Below, piece after piece: positions 15,530 through 23,373 of a stretch of 59,995 nucleotides of DNA. The DNA comes from Chloroflexota bacterium. Lineage in GTDB: Bacteria; Chloroflexota; Limnocylindria; Limnocylindrales; CSP1-4. Each line of letters begins with the position of its first letter. The stretch's first letter is position 1. The stretch is taken from NCBI GenBank assembly GCA_021787395.1, contig JAJYLZ010000017.1, positions 1-59,995 on the forward strand, read 5' to 3'. A program made the position numbers and the translations under genes. Below the pieces are notes generated by a model. That model worked only from the letters and a program-made list of their open reading frames with translations, had not been told where the DNA came from and did not search any database.

Positions 15530-16069
15530 GTGCTCCGGCGGGTCGCGGTCCTCGGCCTGGCCGGCATCCCCGCGGCCCTCGCGGCGGACCGGCTCGTCGC
15601 CCTCGCCCGCGGCGGCCGCGCCCCTGAGCCGATGCGGATGCTGGTGGTGGTCGACGCCCCCGTGGAGACCGTCTGGGCCGCCGTGACCGACGTGCCGTTC
15701 CAGGTGGAGTGGATGGCGGAGATGCGGGGGCTGACCCTCGACCCGCCCGGGCGCGCCCACGTGGGCCAGCGCGGCGAGGCCACCGTGCGCATCCTCGGGG
15801 TCTCCGTCACCGACCCGGTGGAGATCGTCGCCCTCGACCCTCCGCGGCGGTACGAGATCCGCCACCGCGGCCTGTTCCGGGGCGGCGGCGTCCTGTCCCT
15901 CGAGCCGGGCGCCGACGGGACCACCACGATCCTGCGCTGGGACGAGACGCTCGTCCCGCCGATCCTCCCCCAGCTCGGCGCCCTCGTGCAGGCCCCGATC
16001 CTGCGGGCCATCTTCCAGGCGGACCTCGAGCGGCTCAAGCGGCTGGTCGAGGACGGCGCGGTCGACTGA
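15530..16069 (+). CDS. SRPBCC-family protein with N-terminal hydrophobic segment
   Basis: About 179 residues. An N-terminal stretch VAVLGLAGIPAALAADRLVAL could be a membrane anchor or signal segment. The rest is a polyketide-cyclase/START-like barrel: MLVVVDAPVETVWAAVTDV is the family's first strand-helix, RYEIRHRGLF and ILRWDETLVPP later strands, and the protein ends in the long C-terminal helix (LERLKRLVEDG). Such barrels bind lipids or other hydrophobic ligands; the ligand here is unknown. GTG 15530 is 11 nt after the pncA stop, so the two form an operon. Confidence 0.75.
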   Translation: MLRRVAVLGLAGIPAALAADRLVALARGGRAPEPMRMLVVVDAPVETVWAAVTDVPFQVEWMAEMRGLTLDPPGRAHVGQRGEATVRILGVSVTDPVEIVALDPPRRYEIRHRGLFRGGGVLSLEPGADGTTTILRWDETLVPPILPQLGALVQAPILRAIFQADLERLKRLVEDGAVD

Positions 16070-16106
16070 CGGCCGAGCCCCGCAGGGACCCCGGGCACCG
16101 CCTCCC

Positions 16107-16994
16107 GTGCAGCTCCACCTCGTTGACGCCACCTATGAGCTGTTCCGCGCCCACTTCTCGCCGCGCCCCCCGGTCCGCGGCCGCGGCGGCATGGTCCTGT
16201 CGGGCGTGTCCGGGCTGGTGGAGCAGCTGTGCCGCCTGCTCAGCGACCAGGGCGCCACGCACGTGGGCTGCGCCACCGACCGCGTGATCCGCTCCTTCCG
16301 CAACGACCGCTACGCGGGGTACAAGACGGACGCCGGCGTGCCGCCGGAGCTGCTGGCGCAGTTCCCGGTCGCGGAGGCCGCGATCGAGGCGCTGGGCCTG
16401 GCGCTGTGGCCGATGGTGGAGTTCGAGGCGGACGACGCGATCGCGGCCGCGTCCGACCGCTTCGCGGCCGACCCCCGCGTGGACCGCATCCTCGTCTGCA
16501 CGCCCGACAAGGACTTGGCCCAGTGCGTCCGGGGCGATCGGGTGGTCCTCTGGGACCGGCGCCGGGACATCGTCTACGACGAGGCCGGCGTCCGGGCCAA
16601 GTGGGGCGTGCCGCCCGAGTCGGTTCCGGACCGGCTGGCGCTGGTCGGGGACGCCGCCGACGGGTTCCCCGGCCTGCCCGGCTGGGGCGACCGGTCGGCG
16701 GCGGCAGTGCTGGCGAGGTACCGGCACCTCGAGGACATCCCCGCGGACGCGGCCGCGTGGGACGTGGCGGTCCGCGGGGCGGCGGGGCTGGCGGCCACGC
16801 TCCGCGAGCGCTTCGAGGACGCGCTGCTGTTCCGCGACCTAGCCACCCTGCGCACGACGGCGGACGGCGTGCCGATCCCCCAGGACGGTGCCGAACAGCT
16901 CCGCTGGCCGGGCGCCGACCGTGCCCGCTGGACCGCGTTCTGCGCCGAGTGGGGGCTGCCCCGGCTGGCCGGCCGGCCGCCCCGCTGGCGGTAG
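16107..16994 (+). CDS. 5'-3' exonuclease (Pol I N-terminal / FEN-like)
   Basis: 295 residues, standalone. MQLHLVDATYELFRAHFS is the metal-binding N-terminus of the PolI 5'-3' exonuclease fold, FRNDRYAGYKTDAGVPPEL the helical arch region, EFEADDAIAAASD and LVCTPDKDLAQCV the two acidic clusters, and LVGDAADGFPGLPGWGDRSAA the helix-hairpin-helix/helix-3-turn-helix DNA-binding motif. Members remove RNA primers or 5' flaps. There is no polymerase domain, so it supplements or replaces that part of Pol I. GTG 16107 starts 38 nt after the SRPBCC gene. A 17-bp tandem duplication spans its stop codon. Confidence 0.88.
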   Translation: MQLHLVDATYELFRAHFSPRPPVRGRGGMVLSGVSGLVEQLCRLLSDQGATHVGCATDRVIRSFRNDRYAGYKTDAGVPPELLAQFPVAEAAIEALGLALWPMVEFEADDAIAAASDRFAADPRVDRILVCTPDKDLAQCVRGDRVVLWDRRRDIVYDEAGVRAKWGVPPESVPDRLALVGDAADGFPGLPGWGDRSAAAVLARYRHLEDIPADAAAWDVAVRGAAGLAATLRERFEDALLFRDLATLRTTADGVPIPQDGAEQLRWPGADRARWTAFCAEWGLPRLAGRPPRWR

Positions 16995-17014
16995 CGCCCC
17001 GCTGGCGGTAGCGC
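16981..17014. repeat. 17-bp tandem duplication over the exonuclease stop
   Basis: The unit CCCGCTGGCGGTAGCGC occurs twice head to tail. The first copy contains the TAG stop at 16992-16994; the second copy lies after it and repeats the TAG out of frame. Confidence 0.9.
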
Positions 17015-17065
17015 CGGCCCCTGTCGGACGCGCCCGGCCCGCGGCGCCGGCTCGCGTCGGCCGCG

Positions 17066-17977
17066 TCAGCCCCGGGGGGCGCGGGAGAGCCGGAGCAGCT
17101 CGCCGTGGTGCGCGGGCGGCGCGGCCACGCAGCCGAACGTCCGGGTGGCCCGCGTGACGTCGAACCACGGGCCGCCCTCCGCGTCGGTGACGGTGGCGCC
17201 GGCACGCTCCGCGATCAGCCCGGCGGCCGCGATGTCCCACGGGGAGAGGCCCGCTGTCTGGATCGCCGCGTCGAAGCGGCCGGAGGCGACGTACGTGAAC
17301 GCGAGGGCCGACGTGCCGATGTTGCGGGACACCCGCACGGCCTTGCGGACTGCCCGGATCCGCGAGGTGACCGCGCGGCCCGCGAGCGCCAGCTGGATGA
17401 CGAGGTCGGTCGCGCGCTCCTTCGCCGAGACGCGCAGCTCGCGGTCGCCGAGCATGGCCGGGCCGTCGGCGGTCGCCCAGAAGGTCTCGCCGCGCAGCGG
17501 GTCGACCACCACGCCGACGCTGGGGCGGCCGTCCACGGCGAGCGCCACGGACACGCAGAACAGGGGCAGGCCGTTCGCGTAGTTCACCGTCCCGTCGAGC
17601 GGGTCGACGATCCAGGTCCGTCCGGCGGTCAGGCTGCGCGCGGTCGCGTCGGCCGGGTCGCCGGCCCGCCCGTCGCCTGCCTGCCCGGCACCGTGCGCGC
17701 CGTACCCGCGGCCGCGGTGCTCGCCCGACTCCTCGGCCAGGATGCCGTCGCCCGGGAAGCGCTCGCGGATGGCCCCCAGGATCAGGCGCTCCGACAGGTG
17801 GTCCACCTCGGTGACCACGTCCTTGGGCGACTTGTAGGCGATCTCCCCCACCCGCTCGTAGCGCTCGCGCAGGATGGCGCCGGCCCGCTCCGCGACCTCG
17901 CGCGCGAACGCGGCGTCGTCGGCGAAGCGGCTCGCGGCGGGTGCGGTGGGCAGCGGGGGCGGCGGGTCGGCGGGCAT
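17066..17977 (-). CDS. inositol monophosphatase family protein
   Basis: 303 residues. Lithium-sensitive phosphomonoesterase fold. DVVTEVDHLSERLI, ILAEESGE, WIVDPLDGTVNYANG and SPWDIAAAGLIAERAGA are the four metal-binding or substrate motifs, all intact. Substrates of the family include inositol-1-phosphate, histidinol phosphate, PAP and fructose-1,6-bisphosphate, and they cannot be told apart here. A Gly/Ala/Arg-rich insertion of about 35 residues separates the AEES and DPLDG motifs, longer than usual. A CACGAT hexamer 6 nt before the ATG resembles the leaderless -10 boxes but lacks the first T. It lies downstream of the MTA phosphorylase gene on the same strand. Confidence 0.9.
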   Translation of the reverse strand: MPADPPPPLPTAPAASRFADDAAFAREVAERAGAILRERYERVGEIAYKSPKDVVTEVDHLSERLILGAIRERFPGDGILAEESGEHRGRGYGAHGAGQAGDGRAGDPADATARSLTAGRTWIVDPLDGTVNYANGLPLFCVSVALAVDGRPSVGVVVDPLRGETFWATADGPAMLGDRELRVSAKERATDLVIQLALAGRAVTSRIRAVRKAVRVSRNIGTSALAFTYVASGRFDAAIQTAGLSPWDIAAAGLIAERAGATVTDAEGGPWFDVTRATRTFGCVAAPPAHHGELLRLSRAPRG

Positions 17978-18027
17978 GGACCGATCGTGCCAGAGATGGC
18001 GCGCCCGCGCCGCGCGGACCCCCTCCG

Positions 18028-18876
18028 TCAGCCCCAGGTCCGGAACAGGCGGATGTCGTCGGGCGAGGCGGCGTGCCCGTCGCCGCGGGTGGGCCCCAGG
18101 GCCGCTGCGGCGCCCAGCGCGTCGAGGTCGGCGGGCATGCGGCCCACCATGTCCAGCACCACCTCCCGGATCCGCGTCGCGTTCTGCTCGAACACGGCGA
18201 GCACGTCGTGGGCCGTGACCGCCTCGGTGCCCTCCAGCACGCCGGCGTCGTAGTCGGTGATGAGGCTGATGTTGACCACCGCCATGCCCAGCTCGCGGCA
18301 CAGGTACGCCTCCGGGTACTGGGTCATGTTGATCACCTCCCAGCCGGCGTCGCTGAACCACTTGGACTCGGCCTTCGTGGAGAAGCGAGGGCCCTGGATC
18401 ACCACCACCGTGCCGCCGTCGTGGGCCGTGATCCCGTGCTCGCGGATCACGTCGAGCGCGATCCGCCGCAGGACGGGGTCGTAGATCTCCGCCGACGAGA
18501 CGTGGGTCACGATCGGCCCGTCGAAGAAGGTGTCCGCGCGGCCGCTGGTCCGGTCCACGAACTGGTCCGCGACCACGAAGTGTCCCGGCTCCACGTGGCG
18601 CTGCAGCGAGCCCGCGGCGCACGGGCTGATCACGGCCTTGACGCCCAGCGAGCGGAGCGCCCAGACGTTGGCGCGGTAGTTGACCCGGTGGGGCGGGATG
18701 GTGTGCCGCCGGCCGTGGCGGGGCAGGAACGCCACGCCGCGCCCGGCGACGTCGGCCAGGAACACCGAGTCGGACGGGGGCCCGTACGGCGTGTCCACCT
18801 TGATCTCGCGCACGTCGTCGAGCAGCGAGTAGAAGCCCGATCCGCCGATCACGCCGATCTCCGCCAGGTCCGCCAT
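18028..18876 (-). CDS. mtnP: S-methyl-5'-thioadenosine phosphorylase
   Basis: 282 residues. Phosphorolysis of methylthioadenosine to adenine and methylthioribose-1-phosphate. EIGVIGGSGFYSL is the phosphate-binding start, FLPRHGRRHTIPPHRVNYRAN the conserved phosphate/ribose region, VIQGPRFSTKAESKWF and VINMTQYPEAYLCRELGM the base- and methylthio-binding motifs typical of MTAP/MTIP. Closely related inosine-type phosphorylases differ at only a few pocket residues, so purine preference is not certain. The ATG at 18876 has GGAGG 6 nt upstream; the open frame beyond it lacks similarity. No other methionine-salvage gene is close. Confidence 0.9.
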   Translation of the reverse strand: MADLAEIGVIGGSGFYSLLDDVREIKVDTPYGPPSDSVFLADVAGRGVAFLPRHGRRHTIPPHRVNYRANVWALRSLGVKAVISPCAAGSLQRHVEPGHFVVADQFVDRTSGRADTFFDGPIVTHVSSAEIYDPVLRRIALDVIREHGITAHDGGTVVVIQGPRFSTKAESKWFSDAGWEVINMTQYPEAYLCRELGMAVVNISLITDYDAGVLEGTEAVTAHDVLAVFEQNATRIREVVLDMVGRMPADLDALGAAAALGPTRGDGHAASPDDIRLFRTWG

Positions 18877-19030
18877 GACGCGCCTCCGCTGCCGCTGCCG
18901 AGGGCCGCATTGTCGCACGGGGGTTCCGTCGGACCGGGCCGAAGCGCCCCAACGACGGGCCGTTGGACCGGGGTGCACATGCGGCCCTCTCCCCGACCCT
19001 AGGCCCAACCCAACCAAGGAGAACGTCCCC

Positions 19031-19387
19031 ATGTGGCCCCTGTCCGGCGTCCTGGCCGCGATCCTCATCGTCGTCGGCATCGTCCTGCTCGTCGTCTACG
19101 CCGTGCGCCGCGGCCTCGTGGCGCACGACCTGCCCGACACCATCGAGACCGCCGAGGTGCCGACCGCCGGGCCGGCGCCGGCCGCCGAGCCCCCGAGCCG
19201 GCCCCGGGCTCTGGGCGCCGTCGGCGCCGTCGTCCTCGTGGCGGGCCTGGCGCTGGGCGTGCTGACCGCCGTCGGCGGCTGGGGCGGCGGCGGCAGTGGC
19301 GGCGGCGGCTGCGCCCAGTCCTGGAACGGATGCCCGCCCCAGACCGCCCCCGCGGCGACGAGCGTGCCCCCCTCCGTGGTGCCCTGA
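19031..19387 (+). CDS. small two-helix membrane protein, unknown function
   Basis: 118 residues, ATG with AAGGAG 9 nt upstream. The N-terminal segment (about residues 4-25, LSGVLAAILIVVGIVLLVV) and a second (about 62-82, ALGAVGAVVLVAGLALGVL) are transmembrane helices joined by a Pro/Ala-rich acidic linker. The C-terminus is a Gly-rich run followed by two cysteines (CAQSWNGC) that could form a disulfide outside the membrane, and a Pro/Ser tail. I do not recognise the family. It is divergent from mtnP and precedes the FDOR/cofD unit, which has its own promoter. Confidence 0.6.
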   Translation: MWPLSGVLAAILIVVGIVLLVVYAVRRGLVAHDLPDTIETAEVPTAGPAPAAEPPSRPRALGAVGAVVLVAGLALGVLTAVGGWGGGGSGGGGCAQSWNGCPPQTAPAATSVPPSVVP

Positions 19388-19438
19388 CCCGCGACGGCCT
19401 CCGCTGCGGCTGCGCTGCGCGGGGACGGGACGCCGGGC

Positions 19439-19444
19439 TACCAT
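19439..19444 (+). promoter_or_regulatory. leaderless -10 box of FDOR-cofD unit
   Basis: TACCAT, then CGGGCC, then the ATG at 19451; spacing 6 nt. Confidence 0.5.
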
Positions 19445-19450
19445 CGGGCC

Positions 19451-19870
19451 ATGGACCATCCCCTGACCGCTGCCCACGCCGGGTTCCTCACCGGCCGCCA
19501 CTTCGCCACGATCGCCACCGTCGACGAGGACGGGGCGCCCCGCCAGGCCGTCGCCTGGTACGCGCACCTCGAGGACGGGCGGATCCTGCTCAACAGCCGT
19601 CACCCCCGACGCTGGTGCGAGAACCTGATCCGCGACCGCAGGGTGGCGCTGGCCATCGCCTCGGACCCGTACCACTGGCTGGGGATCACCGGCGTGGTGG
19701 ACGAGGTCGTGGACGACCCGGGCCGCGCCCGCGACGACATCGTCATGCTGGCCCGGCGCTACAGCGACGACGGCACCGTGGACCCGGCCGCCGAGGCCGA
19801 GTTCCGCAGCCAGCCGCGGGTGACGTTCCTCGTCCGCGTCACCGGCGTCCACGACCACCTCGCGGGCTGA
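19451..19870 (+). CDS. PPOX-class (FDOR) F420/FMN-binding oxidoreductase
   Basis: 139 residues, split beta-barrel of the pyridoxamine-phosphate-oxidase-like superfamily. FLTGRHFATIATVDEDGAPRQAVAWYAH is the first hairpin, ILLNSRHPRRWCENLIRDRRVALAI the cofactor-phosphate region, and PRVTFLVRVTGVHDH the last strand. This size and pattern fit the Rv1155-like FDOR-B group, many members of which use coenzyme F420. Its position one base before cofD, in what looks like a two-gene operon, supports F420 rather than FMN as cofactor (inference). The substrate is unknown. Confidence 0.8.
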   Translation: MDHPLTAAHAGFLTGRHFATIATVDEDGAPRQAVAWYAHLEDGRILLNSRHPRRWCENLIRDRRVALAIASDPYHWLGITGVVDEVVDDPGRARDDIVMLARRYSDDGTVDPAAEAEFRSQPRVTFLVRVTGVHDHLAG

Positions 19871-19871
19871 G

Positions 19872-20819
19872 GTGGCCGCGCCGACGGTCGTGGCCCTCGC
19901 CGGCGGGGTCGGCGGGGCCAAGCTCGCCGACGGGCTCCAGGCGCTCCTCGGCGGCCGCCTGTCGGTGGTGGTCAACACGGCCGACGACTGCACCCGCCAC
20001 GGCCTGCTCGTGATGCCGGACCACGACACCGTGCTCTACAACCTGGCCGGGATCGAGCAGCCGGGACTGGGCTGGGGCATCGAGGGCGACACGCATGCGG
20101 TGATGGACCAGCTCGGCGTCTACGGGGAGCCGACCTGGTTCTCCCTCGGCGACCGCGACCTCGCCCTGCACATCGCGCGGACGGCCGCGGTGCGGGCGGG
20201 CGCACGGCCCACCGAGGCGTGCCTCGCCGCCCAGCGGTCGCTCGGGGTCGCGGCCCGGATCCTGCCCATGGCCGACGCGCCGGTGGCCACCGCCGTCCGG
20301 ACGGCCGAGGGCTGGCTCGAGTTCCAGGAGTACTTCGTCCACCGGCGGCAGGCGCCCGAGGTGCTCGAGCTCCGGCTCGACGGGATCGACGCCGCGACGC
20401 CCACGCCCGAGGCGGCCGCCGCGATCGACGCGGCCGGCGCCATCGTCATCGGCCCGTCGAACCCGCTCGTCTCGATCGGCCCGATCCTCGCGGTGCCCGG
20501 GATGCGCGACCGCCTCGCCGCCGCACGGGGCCGGGGCGCCCGGGCCGCGGCGGTCAGCCCGATCGTCGGCGGCCGGGCCCTCAAGGGACCCGCCGACCGC
20601 ATGCTCGCCTCGCTGGGCCACGAGCCGACTGCGCTGGGCGTGGCCCGGCTGTACGCGGACCTCGTGGACGTGTTCGTCCTCGACGCCGTCGACGCGGCGC
20701 TCGCCCCCGAGGTCGAGGCGCTCGGCCTCGAGGCGCTGGTCACGGACACCGTGATGGCCGACGACGCGGCGAGGGTGCGCGTGGCCGCAGAGGTGCTGCG
20801 CGGCGTCGGGGTCGCCTAG
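19872..20819 (+). CDS. cofD: 2-phospho-L-lactate transferase (F420 biosynthesis)
   Basis: 315 residues. Transfers the phospholactyl or phosphoenolpyruvyl moiety from its guanylyl-activated form to Fo, giving F420-0 or its dehydro form (the FbiA step). VVALAGGVGGAKLADGLQAL is the CofD nucleotide-binding start, VVVNTADDCTRHGLLVMPDHDTVLYNLAG the conserved Fo/metal site, and IVIGPSNPLVSIGPIL the C-terminal motif. GTG at 19872 is 1 nt after the FDOR stop. Downstream lies cofC on its own promoter after a hairpin. Confidence 0.95.
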   Translation: MAAPTVVALAGGVGGAKLADGLQALLGGRLSVVVNTADDCTRHGLLVMPDHDTVLYNLAGIEQPGLGWGIEGDTHAVMDQLGVYGEPTWFSLGDRDLALHIARTAAVRAGARPTEACLAAQRSLGVAARILPMADAPVATAVRTAEGWLEFQEYFVHRRQAPEVLELRLDGIDAATPTPEAAAAIDAAGAIVIGPSNPLVSIGPILAVPGMRDRLAAARGRGARAAAVSPIVGGRALKGPADRMLASLGHEPTALGVARLYADLVDVFVLDAVDAALAPEVEALGLEALVTDTVMADDAARVRVAAEVLRGVGVA

Positions 20820-20846
20820 CCGCGCGGGCCGGAACCGTGGGCGGCG

Positions 20847-20900
20847 CGTCGCCCCGCGGCTCGGGCGCCGGCCCCTCGGAACGGTCGGCGCGGGGCGACG
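20847..20900 (+). terminator. hairpin between cofD and cofC
   Basis: CGTCGCCCCGCG (20847-20858) pairs perfectly with CGCGGGGCGACG (20889-20900), 12 bp with a 30-nt loop, ending 11 nt before the cofC -10 box. It probably separates the two transcripts. Confidence 0.4.
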
Positions 20901-20911
20901 GGCCGTCGCGC

Positions 20912-20917
20912 TAGCAT
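20912..20917 (+). promoter_or_regulatory. leaderless -10 box of cofC-cofE
   Basis: TAGCAT, then CGTGGC, then the GTG at 20924; spacing 6 nt. Confidence 0.5.
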
Positions 20918-20923
20918 CGTGGC

Positions 20924-21595
20924 GTGCACAGCGCCTCGCCCAATCCAGCCGGGCACCCCTCCCCCTCCCGCCGCAGGACTGCGGTCGTGGTGCCCGTGCG
21001 CGCCCTCGAGGGCGCGAAGTCGCGGCTCGGCGCGGTCCTCGACGCCGAGGAGCGGCGAGAACTGGTGGAGCTGCTGCTGCGCCGGACGGTGGAGGCGGCC
21101 CGCGCCGCGGACGGCGTCGGCCTGGTGGCGGTGGTGTCCCCCGACGCGGACGCCCTGGCGGTGGCCGCGGCGGTCGGGGCCGAGCCGGTCGTCCAGCGGT
21201 CGTCGGGCCTCAACTCCGGGCTGCTCGACGCGCGGGACGCCCTGGCCGGCCGCGCGGACCGGCTCCTGGTGCTGCCGGGGGATGTGCCGGGCATCGCCGC
21301 GTCCGACGTCGAGGCGCTGCTGGCCGCCGCTGACGCTGCCTCGGCCGGCGGCAGGCCGGTGGTCGTCCTCGCCCCGGACCGCCACGGACGGGGCACCAAC
21401 GCGCTGCTGCTCGACCCGGCGGACGTCATCGAGCCCGCGTTCGGCGGCGACAGCCGCGATGCGCACGCCGGCCTGGCGCGAGCCGCCGGGGCCTCCTTCC
21501 TCGAGCTGCCCGGCCTGCTCGAGCTCGACGTGGACACGCCGGACGACCTGCTCCTGGCCGAGGCCGTCCGGCCGGAGGCGCTGCATGCCCACTGA
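20924..21595 (+). CDS. cofC: 2-phospho-L-lactate (or PEP) guanylyltransferase
   Basis: 223 residues. Activates 2-phospholactate or phosphoenolpyruvate with GTP for CofD (the FbiD step). After about 18 non-conserved residues, VVVPVRALEGAKSRLGAVLD is the CofC nucleotide-binding start, LVLPGDVPGIAASDVEALL the metal-binding Asp motif, VLAPDRHGRGTNALLL the substrate region and FGGDSRDAHAGLARAAG the conserved tail. The GTG start follows a leaderless -10; the real start could be later but no better codon is evident. Its end overlaps cofE by 11 nt. Confidence 0.93.
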   Translation: MHSASPNPAGHPSPSRRRTAVVVPVRALEGAKSRLGAVLDAEERRELVELLLRRTVEAARAADGVGLVAVVSPDADALAVAAAVGAEPVVQRSSGLNSGLLDARDALAGRADRLLVLPGDVPGIAASDVEALLAAADAASAGGRPVVVLAPDRHGRGTNALLLDPADVIEPAFGGDSRDAHAGLARAAGASFLELPGLLELDVDTPDDLLLAEAVRPEALHAH

Positions 21596-22361
21596 GCCCG
21601 GCCGCGTGGAGATCCTCGCCCTCGCCGGCCTGCCGGAGGTCCAGCCCGGCGACGACCTCGCGGGTCTGATCGGCGACGCGCTGGAGGCCACCCCGCGGGC
21701 CCTCCCCCTCGAGCCGGGCGACGTGCTGGTGGTGACCCAGAAGATCGTGTCCAAGGCGGAGGGCGCGGTGGCGGACCTGCGTACCGTGACGCCGCGTCCC
21801 GAGGCCGTGACCTGGGCCGAGCGCTGGGACCGCGACGCCCGGGCGATCGAGGTGGTCCTGCGCGACGCCCGGCGGATCGTCCGCATGGACCACGGGGTGC
21901 TGATCGTCGAGACGCCCCACGGGTTCGTGTGCGCCAACGGGGGCGTGGACGCCAGCAACGTGGGGCCCGCGTCGGGTGACCTGGTGACCCTGCTCCCGGC
22001 CGACCCCGACGCGTCGGCCGCGGCCATCCGCTCCGCCCTGAGGGCGCGGTTCGGGGCCGATCTCGCGGTGATCGTCTCGGACAGCTTCGGCCGGCCGTGG
22101 CGCTGGGGCATCGTGGACGTCGCGCTCGGCGTGTCGGGGCTCCACCCGCTGGAAGACCTGCGCGGCGTCCCGGACGCCGACGGGCGGGTCATGCGGACCA
22201 CGATCCGCGCGGTGGCCGACGAGCTCGCGTCGGCGGCCGAGCTCGCGCTGGGCAAGACCGCCGGGCGGCCGGTCGCCCTGGTCCGCGGCGCCAACCCGCC
22301 GCTGGGCGAGGACACCATCGCGTCGGTGCTGATCCCCGCGGAGATGGACCTGTTCCGCTGA
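21585..22361 (+). CDS. cofE: coenzyme F420-0:L-glutamate ligase
   Basis: 258 residues. Adds glutamates to F420-0 using GTP. LPLEPGDVLVVTQKIVSKAEGA is the CofE start motif, RIVRMDHGVLIVETPHGFVCANGGVDASN the substrate/metal region and VIVSDSFGRPWRWGIVDVALG the C-terminal signature. The length matches the single-domain CofE; the nitroreductase domain that is fused on in actinobacterial FbiB is absent, so reduction of a dehydro-F420-0 would need a separate protein. ATG 21585 lies inside the end of cofC with GGAGG 7 nt upstream. Confidence 0.95.
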   Translation: MPTEPGRVEILALAGLPEVQPGDDLAGLIGDALEATPRALPLEPGDVLVVTQKIVSKAEGAVADLRTVTPRPEAVTWAERWDRDARAIEVVLRDARRIVRMDHGVLIVETPHGFVCANGGVDASNVGPASGDLVTLLPADPDASAAAIRSALRARFGADLAVIVSDSFGRPWRWGIVDVALGVSGLHPLEDLRGVPDADGRVMRTTIRAVADELASAAELALGKTAGRPVALVRGANPPLGEDTIASVLIPAEMDLFR

Positions 22362-22466
22362 CGGGCCGGCCCCGGCGGGGGCGGCGGCCTGCGGGTCGTG
22401 ACGGCGCAGGCGCGCGGCGACGACGCGAGCCGACCGGGCGGGCCGCGGCGTTTCGCCCGGGGACGC

Positions 22467-22472
22467 TACCCT
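22467..22472 (+). promoter_or_regulatory. leaderless -10 box of LLM oxidoreductase gene
   Basis: TACCCT, then GCAGGGC, then the ATG at 22480; spacing 7 nt. Confidence 0.5.
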
Positions 22473-22479
22473 GCAGGGC

Positions 22480-23373
22480 ATGAAGGTCGGCCTGCAGATC
22501 CCCTCGTTCACCTGGCCCGGCGGCGCCGAGGCCATCGGCCCCACCCTCTCCCGCGTGGCGCGCGATGCCGACGACGCCGGCTTCGACTCCATCTGGGTGA
22601 TGGACCACTTCTTCCAGATCCGCGGGGTCGGCCGGCCCGAGGAGCCGATGCTCGAGGGCTGGACGACGCTCGGGTACCTCGCCGCCAGCACGGCGCGGGC
22701 GCGCCTGGGGCTGATGGTCGGCGGCGTCCACTACCGCGCCCCGGGGCTGTGGGCCAAGGCCGCCACCACGCTCGACGTGCTGTCCGGCGGCCGCGCGTGG
22801 CTGGGGATCGGGGCGGCCTGGAACGAGGAGGAGTCCGCCGGCCTCGGGTTCCCGTTCCCGCCCCTCGCCGAGCGGTTCGAGCTGCTCGAGGACACCCTCC
22901 AGCTGGTGCACGGCATGTGGCAGGGGGAGCAGGGCTCGGACGCCCCGTTCGAGGGCCGGCACACCCGGGCCGCCCGGCTGCTCAACTCCCCGCAGACGAT
23001 CTCGCGCCCGCACCCGCCCGTGATGATCGGCGGCGGCGGGGAGCGCAAGACGCTCCGGCTGGTGGCCCAGTACGGCGACGCCTGCAACGTGTTCGGCCGG
23101 CCCGAGGTGCTCCGCCACAAGTTCGAGGTGCTGCGCGAGCACTGCGCCGCGGTGGGGCGCGACCCGGACGAGATCGAGCGCTCGACGCTCCAGTCGGTGC
23201 GGCTGGACCTGGGCGACGGCGACGGCGAATCGCCGGCGCAGGTGGTGGACCGCTTCGGCGAGCTCTCGGACGCCGGCGCGCAGCACGTCATCTTCTCGGC
23301 CCGCGACGTGTGGGAGCCGCGCGTCATGGAGGTCCTGGCGCGGGACGTGGTGCCCGCGCTGCACGAGCTCTAG
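22480..23373 (+). CDS. LLM-class F420-dependent oxidoreductase
   Basis: 297 residues, luciferase-like TIM barrel. MKVGLQIPSFTWPG is the first strand, AGFDSIWVMDHFFQI the conserved substrate/cofactor loop, LGLMVGGVHYRAPGLWAKAATTLDVLSGGRAWLGIGAAWNEEE the F420 cradle motif (x-x-P-G-L-W-A-K and G-x-G-A-A-W-N-E-x-E) and VMIGGGGERKTLRLVA the phosphate-binding segment. The subfamily is labelled F420-dependent; direct neighbourhood of cofD, cofC and cofE supports this. The substrate is unknown. It ends tail to tail with the cyclase gene, sharing the four bases CTAG. Confidence 0.9.
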   Translation: MKVGLQIPSFTWPGGAEAIGPTLSRVARDADDAGFDSIWVMDHFFQIRGVGRPEEPMLEGWTTLGYLAASTARARLGLMVGGVHYRAPGLWAKAATTLDVLSGGRAWLGIGAAWNEEESAGLGFPFPPLAERFELLEDTLQLVHGMWQGEQGSDAPFEGRHTRAARLLNSPQTISRPHPPVMIGGGGERKTLRLVAQYGDACNVFGRPEVLRHKFEVLREHCAAVGRDPDEIERSTLQSVRLDLGDGDGESPAQVVDRFGELSDAGAQHVIFSARDVWEPRVMEVLARDVVPALHEL

